From Burkholderia sp. WP9 (lineage in GTDB: Bacteria; Pseudomonadota; Gammaproteobacteria; Burkholderiales; Burkholderiaceae), in contig NZ_FNTG01000004.1 of the NCBI RefSeq assembly GCF_900104795.1, forward strand, positions 171,117 to 235,116: a DNA stretch of 64,000 bases, in the 5' to 3' direction. This document shows positions 57,642 through 64,000 of the stretch, one piece after another. The notes below the pieces were generated by a model that made no database searches, was not told the origin of the DNA, and saw nothing but the letters and a program-made list of their open reading frames with translations. Each line of letters opens with the position of its first letter. The first letter of the stretch is position 1. Made by a program: the position numbers and the translations under genes.

Positions 57642-59420
57642 ATGGCTATCAAGAAGAAGCCCGTCGATGCCGTCATCATCGGCTTCGGTTGGACCGGGGC
57701 AATCATGGGCATGGAACTCACCGACGCGGGGCTCGATGTCGTCGCGCTCGAGCGCGGTCCTAACCGTGACACGTCACCCGACTTCACCTATCCGAAGATC
57801 GTCGACGAACTCGCTTATGGGATTCGCGGCGAGCTGTTCCAGCGCCTCGCCGACAATACCGTGACAGTGCGTCACAAGGTCGGCGATACCGCGTTGCCGT
57901 ACCGGCAATATGCGTCGTTCCTGCTCGGCGACGGCGTCGGGGGCGCGGGCGTGCACTGGAACGGCCAGCACTACCGGCCATCGCCCGAAGACCTCATGCT
58001 GCGCACCCACATGGAGTCGCGCTATGGCCGCAATTTCCTGCCGAAGGACATGACGATCCAGGATTACGGCGTCACGTACGACGAGCTGGAACCGTTCCTC
58101 GATCAGTTCGAACGTGTGTGCGGCACATCGGGCAAAGCCGGCAACCTGAACGGCGTGATCGTGCCCGGGGGTAATCCGTTCGAGGGCCGCCGTACGCGCG
58201 AATATCCGAACCCGGCTGTCGCCGATACCTATCCGGCGACCCTGTTCGCAAAGGCGGCCAAGGAAGTCGGCTACCATCCGTTTCCGCAACCCTCCGCAAA
58301 CTCGTCGCGTCCTTATACCAACCCTCACGGCGTACGTCTTGGCCCGTGCAACCTGTGTGGATTTTGCGAACGTTTCGGCTGCTTCCTTTATTCAAAAGCC
58401 GCGCCGCAGACGACTATCCTGCCGGTGCTGATGAAGCGCAAGAACTTCGAACTGCGCACGCGCAGCGAAGTCCTGAAGATCAATCTCGATTCCACCGGCA
58501 AGCGCGCGACGGGCGTCACCTATATCGATGCGCAGGGCCAGGAAGTCGAGCAGCCAGCCAAATTGGTGATCGTCGCGGCATTCCAGTTTCACAACGTGCG
58601 GCTGATGCTGCTGTCCGGTATCGGCAAACCGTATGACCCGGTGTCCGGCGAAGGCACGATCGGCAAGAACTTCGCCTACCAGATGATGAGTTCGATGTCG
58701 GTTTTCTTCGATAAAAACGTACCGACCAATCCCTTCATCGGCGCCGGCTCCGGCGGCTCGCAAATCGTCGATGAGTTCAACTCTGATCACTTCGACCACG
58801 GGCCGCATGGTTTCGTGGGTGGGGGGTACATCATCGGCGGCCAGACCGGCGGCCGGCCGATCCAGCAACTCTCGGTACCGCCAGGCACGCCGGCATGGGG
58901 CGCGCAGTGGAAGAGGGCAGCCAAAGACAGCTACCTGCACACGACGAACGTGGTGACGCACGGTTCCGTGATGTCGTACCGCGATCGTTATCTCGACCTC
59001 GACCCGACCTATCGCGATTCGTACGGACTGCCACTACTGCGCATGACTTTCGACTGGCACGACAACGAATACAAGATGACGCGTTTCTTGACCGACCGCG
59101 CACTCGAAATCGTCAAGGCAATGAACCCGAAGACACATTCGCTGCTGATACGCCAGCCGGGCGACCACTACGACGTGCGTCAATACCAGACGACGCATAC
59201 CACGGGCGGCGTCATTATGGGCACCAACCCGAAGACAAGCGCGGTCAACCGCTATCTGCAGAACTGGGACGTGCACAACGTCTTTGTCATGGGTTCTTCG
59301 GCGTTCCCGCAGAACATCGGCTACAACCCCACGGGGCTGGTAGGCGCGCTCGCCTACTGGTCCGCGAAGGCGATCCGCGAAAAGTATCTGACCAACCCTG
59401 GACCGCTGGTGTCAGCATAG
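57642..59420 (+). CDS. Gluconate 2-dehydrogenase-type FAD (large) subunit, GMC family
   Basis: 592 aa from ATG 57642, behind GAAGGAA. GMC oxidoreductase that oxidises a sugar acid (gluconate or 2-ketogluconate) or sugar in the periplasm and hands electrons to the cytochrome subunit. FAD motif VDAVIIGFGWTGAIMGMELT; GDGVGGAGVHWNGQHYRP; a Cys cluster CNLCGFCERFGC that can hold an Fe-S centre as in bacterial FAD-glucose dehydrogenases; and C-terminal VMGSSAFPQNIGYNPTGLVG with the catalytic His/Asn region. It has no signal of its own. The substrate cannot be fixed by eye; the length and TALPYRQYASF segment fit gluconate dehydrogenases best. Confidence 0.92.
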   Translation: MAIKKKPVDAVIIGFGWTGAIMGMELTDAGLDVVALERGPNRDTSPDFTYPKIVDELAYGIRGELFQRLADNTVTVRHKVGDTALPYRQYASFLLGDGVGGAGVHWNGQHYRPSPEDLMLRTHMESRYGRNFLPKDMTIQDYGVTYDELEPFLDQFERVCGTSGKAGNLNGVIVPGGNPFEGRRTREYPNPAVADTYPATLFAKAAKEVGYHPFPQPSANSSRPYTNPHGVRLGPCNLCGFCERFGCFLYSKAAPQTTILPVLMKRKNFELRTRSEVLKINLDSTGKRATGVTYIDAQGQEVEQPAKLVIVAAFQFHNVRLMLLSGIGKPYDPVSGEGTIGKNFAYQMMSSMSVFFDKNVPTNPFIGAGSGGSQIVDEFNSDHFDHGPHGFVGGGYIIGGQTGGRPIQQLSVPPGTPAWGAQWKRAAKDSYLHTTNVVTHGSVMSYRDRYLDLDPTYRDSYGLPLLRMTFDWHDNEYKMTRFLTDRALEIVKAMNPKTHSLLIRQPGDHYDVRQYQTTHTTGGVIMGTNPKTSAVNRYLQNWDVHNVFVMGSSAFPQNIGYNPTGLVGALAYWSAKAIREKYLTNPGPLVSA

Positions 59421-59431
59421 GCCTGGAAATC

Positions 59432-60745
59432 ATGAAGAGAACTGTACTGAAGTGGGGCGCTGCATTGGCGCTCGGCGCTTTTGCGCAGGTGATGAGTGCC
59501 GCCGCAGTGGCAGACGATGCAACACAGCAACTCGTGCGGCGGGGCGAATATCTCGCGCGGGTCGGCGATTGCGTCGCATGCCACACCGCGACTGGCGGCA
59601 AGCCGTTTGCAGGCGGTTTGCCGATCCAGTCGCCCATCGGCACGATTTATTCGACCAACATCACGCCCGACACCGCGAAGGGTATCGGCACGTATACTTA
59701 CGACGACTTCGAGCGTGCCGTGCGCCACGGCATTTCGAAACAGGGGTACACGCTCTACCCGGCAATGCCGTATCCGTCCTATGCACGCGTGCATGACGAC
59801 GACATGCACGCGCTCTACGCGTATTTCATGCACGGCGTCGCACCCGTGTCGCAGCCGAACCGCGCCGAAGGCATCAATTGGCCGATGTCGATGCGCTGGC
59901 CCCTCACCTTGTGGCGGTGGGCTTTCGCACCAAAGGTCGAGGCGAGCAGCCCACCGCCGGGCACCGCCCCGGTGATTGCGCGCGGTGCGTATCTGGTGGA
60001 AGGTCTTGCACACTGCAGCGCATGCCACACGCCGCGCGGATTTGGCATGCAGGAGCTTGCACTGACCGGCCAACAAGGACCGTCGTTTTTGTCGGGAGGT
60101 GGCCTGATCGATAGCTGGATCGCCACCAACCTGCGCGGTGACCCGGCGACCGGCCTCGGGCAGTGGAGCGAGACCGATCTGACGACGTTCCTCAAATCGG
60201 GGGCGAACGACCGCACTGCTGCCTTTGGCGGAATGACCGACGTCGTCCAGCACAGCACCCAATACATGACGGATGAGGACCGCACGGCGATCGCGCGATA
60301 CCTCAAGTCGTTGCCGGGTACGAAGGGCGAGGCTCCTCCACACTATGACGCGAAGGTCAGCACCGCGTTGCACTCAGGCGATGTGACGCGGCCCGGCGCC
60401 GATACGTACCTCAACAGCTGTGCTGCGTGCCACCGGTCGGACGGCAAGGGCTATGCATCGGTATTCCCGACGCTTGCGCTTAATCCTGTGGTAAACGACA
60501 GCGATGCGACGTCGCTGATCCACATCGTGCTCGCCGGTAGCAGCACCCCGGTCACGAAAGCGGCGCCCGCCCAGTTCGCGATGCCGCCGTATGGCTGGCG
60601 CTTGTCGGACACCGAAGTGGCGAACGTCTTGACGCTCTTGCGCTCGAGCTGGGGCAATCACGCGTCGCCGGTGACCGTGGCACAGGTCGCCAAGGTGCGT
60701 GCCATCATACCGGCCGCAAGCCTCGGCGCCGCGCCACAGCGCTGA
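59432..60745 (+). CDS. Gluconate 2-dehydrogenase-type triheme cytochrome c subunit
   Basis: 437 aa with a signal peptide (MKRTVLKWGAALALGAFAQV, cut near residue 28). It has three c-type haem sites, CVACH (about 46), CSACH (about 193) and CAACH (about 328), the standard for the membrane-anchoring subunit that passes electrons to ubiquinone. C-terminal MPPYGWRLSDTEVANVLTLL is typical. It begins 11 bp after the FAD subunit. A partial inverted repeat 20 bp past its stop may end the transcript. Confidence 0.95.
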   Translation: MKRTVLKWGAALALGAFAQVMSAAAVADDATQQLVRRGEYLARVGDCVACHTATGGKPFAGGLPIQSPIGTIYSTNITPDTAKGIGTYTYDDFERAVRHGISKQGYTLYPAMPYPSYARVHDDDMHALYAYFMHGVAPVSQPNRAEGINWPMSMRWPLTLWRWAFAPKVEASSPPPGTAPVIARGAYLVEGLAHCSACHTPRGFGMQELALTGQQGPSFLSGGGLIDSWIATNLRGDPATGLGQWSETDLTTFLKSGANDRTAAFGGMTDVVQHSTQYMTDEDRTAIARYLKSLPGTKGEAPPHYDAKVSTALHSGDVTRPGADTYLNSCAACHRSDGKGYASVFPTLALNPVVNDSDATSLIHIVLAGSSTPVTKAAPAQFAMPPYGWRLSDTEVANVLTLLRSSWGNHASPVTVAQVAKVRAIIPAASLGAAPQR

Positions 60746-60765
60746 CGCGCGAGGCATAGAGGGGA

Positions 60766-60804
60766 TTCCGGATCCATGCCGTGTATGCGGCGCGGATCCG
60801 GGAA
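60766..60804. terminator. Stem-loop after the dehydrogenase operon
   Basis: TTCCGGATCC (60766-60775) pairs with GGATCCGGGAA (60794-60804) with one bulged G. There is no T-run, so if it terminates transcription it is weak or factor-assisted. Confidence 0.4.
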
Positions 60805-61073
60805 CCGGACGGTCGGTGTCCTGTCGGCATCGGCGAGCCTGCTACGCCGAAGGCGCAGCCCGTGCGTGCTGTACGTGTCGCGTTTTATCGGGGGATCAAG
60901 GGATTAGGGCGACGAGACAAGCTGCGCTGCGCAGCTTCCGCCGCTTGGTCTTGTTACTGAGGTGCCAGACGTTCGCCGTTGGCGCGTTAAACCAGACTGT
61001 TTTGATATGACGCCAGCGAAAGCTCCAATCATCAGCCGCTCGAAGAGAGCGACAGCCTTCACTGCTAGCGAGT
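60805..61073. other. Convergent intergenic region
   Basis: Lies between the ends of the dehydrogenase operon (plus) and the efflux operon (minus). No gene recognised. Confidence 0.4.
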
Positions 61074-61934
61074 TCAGTTCGCGGCGATGACGACAGTACA
61101 GGTGATCCCGGCCGCCAGCACGATATCATCTGGCACGGAATCAATCTTCACCCGCACCGGTACGCGCTGTGCTAGCCTGACCCAGTTGAAAGTTGGATTC
61201 ACATCAGCGAGCAGTTCGCGGCTTTCCGGATTGTCGCGATCGTAGATGCCTCGCGAGATGCTCTCGACGTGGCCCTGCAACGTGCCGCCGCTCATCAGCC
61301 GGACCTCAGCCTTATCGCCGATGCGAACATGCGGCAGCTTGGTTTCCTCGAAGTACCCATAGACCCAGAATGAGTGGTTGTCGACAATCGCCAGCTTGGC
61401 GGATCCAGCGGTCGCATAATCGCCGCGGAACACGCTGAGATTCGTAACATACCCATCGACCGGTGACACCACCCGCGTGCGCTCCAGGTTCAGTTTGGCT
61501 GCATCGAGCGCGGCCAGTGCCTGCTGGTACGAAGCCTCGGCGGCGGACGCCGTATGCGTCGCATTCTCGCGGTTTTCCTTCGACACGACCAGCGCGTCCA
61601 TATCGGCGCGCCGTTGTGCGTCGTCGCGCTTCATCTGCAACTCGGCCTTGCGGGCGGCCACGGCGGCCTGCGCCTGTTCGACCGCGATCTGATAGTGCGA
61701 CGGATCGATCTGCATCAGCAGATCGCCCTTCTTCACCAGCTGGTTGTCCTTCACCGGCAGATCGACAACCGCGCCAGAAACATCTGGCGCCACATTGACG
61801 ATCTCGGCGCGCACGCGCCCGTCGCGGGTCCACGGTTCATCCATGTAATGAACCCACAACACGCGCCCAATCAAAATCGCGACGATAAAAATAATGGCTG
61901 TCGCGACGAAGCCCACAAGATTTCGGATGGTCAT
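61074..61934 (-). CDS. HlyD-family membrane fusion protein (AaeA-like)
   Basis: 286 aa from ATG 61934. One N-terminal TM segment (VGFVATAIIFIVAILIGRVL), a biotinyl-lipoyl half (NVAPDVSGAVVDLPVKDNQL), a helical hairpin (residues about 85-150, KAELQMKRDDAQRR), and the second half (VVSPVDGYVTNLSVFRGDYA), closing with a beta-barrel part. Periplasmic adaptor of an aromatic-acid efflux system with the DUF1656 and FUSC proteins; it would bridge FUSC to an outer-membrane factor. It starts 13 bp after the DUF1656 gene. Last gene of the operon. Confidence 0.92.
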   Translation of the reverse strand: MTIRNLVGFVATAIIFIVAILIGRVLWVHYMDEPWTRDGRVRAEIVNVAPDVSGAVVDLPVKDNQLVKKGDLLMQIDPSHYQIAVEQAQAAVAARKAELQMKRDDAQRRADMDALVVSKENRENATHTASAAEASYQQALAALDAAKLNLERTRVVSPVDGYVTNLSVFRGDYATAGSAKLAIVDNHSFWVYGYFEETKLPHVRIGDKAEVRLMSGGTLQGHVESISRGIYDRDNPESRELLADVNPTFNWVRLAQRVPVRVKIDSVPDDIVLAAGITCTVVIAAN

Positions 61935-61947
61935 GTTTCGACTCTGA

Positions 61948-62148
61948 TCAACGATAAACGGCGAGACCCAGCACGCCGCACACACACACGAGCAAGCTGG
62001 CCCGGAACAAGGACGGATGCCACACCACGCGATACAGGCCCGTATAGGCGATCACGCGGTCCAACACCCAGGTCAGCGCGGCGCCCGCAATGAACAGCAG
62101 CACAATGGCCGGCACGTAGGCGTCGAAAACGGCGATATCACGTGGCAT
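61948..62148 (-). CDS. DUF1656 (AaeX-like) small membrane protein
   Basis: 66 aa from ATG 62148, behind AAGGAG, which lies inside the end of the FUSC gene (11-bp overlap). Two TM segments: VPAIVLLFIAGAALTWVLDR and LFRASLLVCVCGVLGLAVY. Such proteins always sit between FUSC and HlyD genes; their role is unclear, perhaps assembly. Translational coupling to FUSC is evident. Confidence 0.9.
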   Translation of the reverse strand: MPRDIAVFDAYVPAIVLLFIAGAALTWVLDRVIAYTGLYRVVWHPSLFRASLLVCVCGVLGLAVYR

Positions 62149-63737
62149 GACGAACTCCTTCTGACGCGTCGGCACGTCCGCTCATCAGCGGTTCAAGCGG
62201 CGATTGCGGATCGAGCAGCGCGGTACGAATGAAATGCAGTTGACTCAAAATGCGTTGCAGCCGATGCCGCTCTTCACGCGGCGGCGTGAAGGTGGCGAGC
62301 ATCTGCTGAACCGTGGCGATGGCATCGGTGGTCGCGGCCAGCGCGCGGTCGAAACGGTCTTCACGCGGCCGTTCGAATAGCGTGGCCAGCGCGTCGCGCA
62401 TCGAACGCAACGCGACGCGCCACGGCATCGACTTCGCATGGCGCGCGTCGGCGGGCAGCGCCGCGACCTCGCGGCGCAGGTCGATCACCGCGTTGCCGAC
62501 TTCGAGCACCGAGAAGAGCCAGCGCAAGGTGTCGCGTTTGAGCTCGGGCTCGTTCTGCGCGAGCGCATTGATCTGGAACATCAGATCGCGCGCGCCGCTC
62601 TCGAAGCGCGACCGCACCCGGCGCATGCCCGCGCGGCTCGCCAGCACGACCTGGCGGCGCAGATCGACCAGCAGGCGGTTGCGCAGCCACGGCGTCGAAG
62701 GCGGCAGCAACACCGCGAACGCGATCGACGACACCAGCATCGACAGCACGAGCGCCAGCGCGTCGTTCATGAAGGCGCTCGGGTCGTAGTGAATCACGTT
62801 GTCCGGGCCGGCCAGGAAACAGAAGAAGATGCAATAGCCGACGCCGTAGCCGGCCAGCGCGGGCCGAGTCGTCATGAACACGCCGAGCAGCAGGAACGGC
62901 GTGAGCGCGGCGCACAGCAGCGGAAAGCCGTCGATGTGCGGATACACGCCGTACACCGCGATCATGCCCATCACCGCAGCGGCCAGCGTGCCGCCGGCCA
63001 TCTGGAAGGCCGTGCGCTTCGGATTCGGCGACGACGACGCCAGCGCACAGACCGTTGCGGCGACCAGCGTCAAGGTCGAGCCGCTCGGCCACGCGGTCGC
63101 GATCCAGAACGCGCTGAGCACCATCATCACGATGGCCGCCCGCACGCCGGCGACGCCCGCCGCGATCGCGTTCGTCTTCGGTTCGTAACGCTCGATCCAG
63201 CGCTCGCGCTCGTGCGTATCGACGGCAAGCGACGCGTACGTGGCCGCATACGCATGCAGATCGTCGATGAAGCGGTACAGCAGTTCGGCGCCGGTGTCGA
63301 AGTCGAGCAGCGGCGCCTCGGGATGCGCTTCCAGTTGCGCCCGTGTCGCGCGCATGCGTTTGGGCAACTCGGCTTTGTAGGCCTCGAGTTGCGCGGCGGC
63401 GTGCGCGGCGTCGGCGGCGCTCAGCACGGGTTCGCCGGACTTCGCGAGCAGCGGGGCGATTTCCTTGAAGTACGGTTCGAGCGCGTCGATCGCGGTGGCC
63501 GCGCCGCTCGTGTTCGTGTTGCGCAAGCGGTTCATCAACTGATGCAGCGCGTGAAAGCGCGTCGACGCGGTCATGAACTCGCTGTTCAGACGCGCGAGAC
63601 GGCCGCCGCGCATGCGCGAATCGGGGCCTTCGAACACGGCCACGCTGCGCGCGGCCTCGAAACCGACGATGTCGGCGACAAAGCGCGCATTGGTCGCTTC
63701 GATCCGCGCGCGGTCGTTGCGGCCGGCCGCGATCCAG
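62138..63737 (-). pseudogene. FUSC/AaeB-type efflux transporter, 5' end cut off by an IS110 fragment
   Basis: The remaining 530 residues start at GRNDRARIEATNARFVADI, where foreign sequence begins at about 63737. The cytoplasmic helices RLARLNSEFMTASTRFHALH and a second TM bundle (IVMMVLSAFWIATAWPSGST, FPLLCAALTPFLLLGVF, DALALVLSMLVSSIAFAVLL) are present; the first TM bundle (about 150 residues) is missing. Full FUSC proteins of the AaeB type are around 650-700 aa and pump aromatic acids or similar. Without its start the operon may be silent unless the IS provides a promoter. The DUF1656 and HlyD genes downstream are intact. Confidence 0.85.
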
Positions 63738-64000
63738 GAGTTACGTGATCTGACACGCACACGCAAACAGCTGACGCGCGAGATCGCCCAGCATTGTCTG
63801 CGTGTCCAGAAGGTGCTCGAGGATGCCAATCTCAAACTGGGCAGTGACCTTTCTGACGTACTTGGCGGCAGCGGGCGTGCAATCCTGAAGGCCATCATCT
63901 CGGGTGAGGACGATCCGGTGCTGCTCGCGGCACTGGCGCAAGGTCACGCGCGCAAGAAGACGAGTGAACTACGCGAGGCATTGCGCGGGCGCATAACTTC
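63732..64000 (+). pseudogene. IS110-family transposase fragment
   Basis: From about 63732 the plus strand reads IQELRDLTRTRKQLTREIAQ, then LEDANLKLGSDLSDVLGGSG and AILKAIISGEDDP, the middle of an IS110-type (DEDD) transposase. The N-terminal RuvC-like part is absent at the junction with FUSC, and the C-terminus runs off the window. Either the element is truncated or a recombination joined it to the FUSC gene. Confidence 0.85.

Noticed and set aside
62438..63748. A 436-codon plus-strand frame opposite the FUSC gene
   Set aside because: Arg/Gln/His-rich antisense artefact; the minus-strand reading has clear TM segments of the FUSC family.

Overview
The window looks like part of a secondary replicon (megaplasmid or chromid) of a GC-rich betaproteobacterium, most likely Paraburkholderia, Burkholderia or Caballeronia. 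Three things point there: a plasmid-type parA-parB pair flanked by iteron-like and parS-like repeats at the left end; small families typical of Burkholderiales (DUF3331, DUF3579, DUF4148, DUF1778/GNAT toxin pairs); and hopanoid-modification genes (hpnJ, hpnI). The species cannot be fixed from the sequence alone. No rRNA gene, tRNA gene or CRISPR array was seen.

Layout. 1-3.2 kb: maintenance locus with five 17-bp iterons, an operator over the parA start, parA, parB, a terminator and four 19-bp palindromes that look like the centromere. 3.2-13.5 kb: decayed integration zone with a frameshifted tyrosine recombinase, two copies of a DUF1778 antitoxin / GNAT toxin / DUF3701-type integrase unit (the left one broken, the right one intact), a mazEF stub, a DNA methyltransferase fragment and small unknown genes. 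13.8-16.1 kb: a protein built from repeated transposase-type winged helices, and a secreted thioredoxin-like protein.

16.7-25.0 kb is the most unusual part. Two divergent exported TPR/helical-CHAT protease genes flank an SLATT-like two-TM protein and a small secreted protein. Each CHAT gene carries one frameshift, and an IS5/IS427-type element sits at the start of the left one. 25.4-34.9 kb: a damaged UvrD-like helicase, an AT-richer membrane protein, a DUF4148 lipoprotein with an amber stop, a lone HigA, two micro-ORFs, a broken CYTH-CHAD protein, and UPF0149/SEC-C and UPF0158 proteins. 35.1-42.3 kb: insertion sequences (an IS256 inside an IS6 element with a readable target duplication, an IS5, IS630 and IS6 remnants) around a GreA/Rnk-like protein and a KirBac potassium channel.

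42.4-64 kb is mostly intact cargo: succinate/acetate CoA-transferase with malate:quinone oxidoreductase (a TCA bypass pair), WrbA, hopanoid-modifying hpnJ-hpnI plus a flippase-like membrane protein, PagL lipid A deacylase, a three-subunit membrane-bound gluconate-type dehydrogenase (gamma, FAD, triheme cytochrome c), and an AaeAXB-like efflux operon whose FUSC gene is cut at its 5' end by an IS110-family fragment running off the window. Themes are envelope remodelling (hopanoids, lipid A), periplasmic sugar-acid oxidation feeding quinones, and efflux.

Many genes between 4 and 47 kb carry single frameshifts or Gln-to-stop changes, whereas 48-63 kb is almost lesion-free. This fits an accessory region under decay, though sequencing error cannot be excluded for individual one-base indels.
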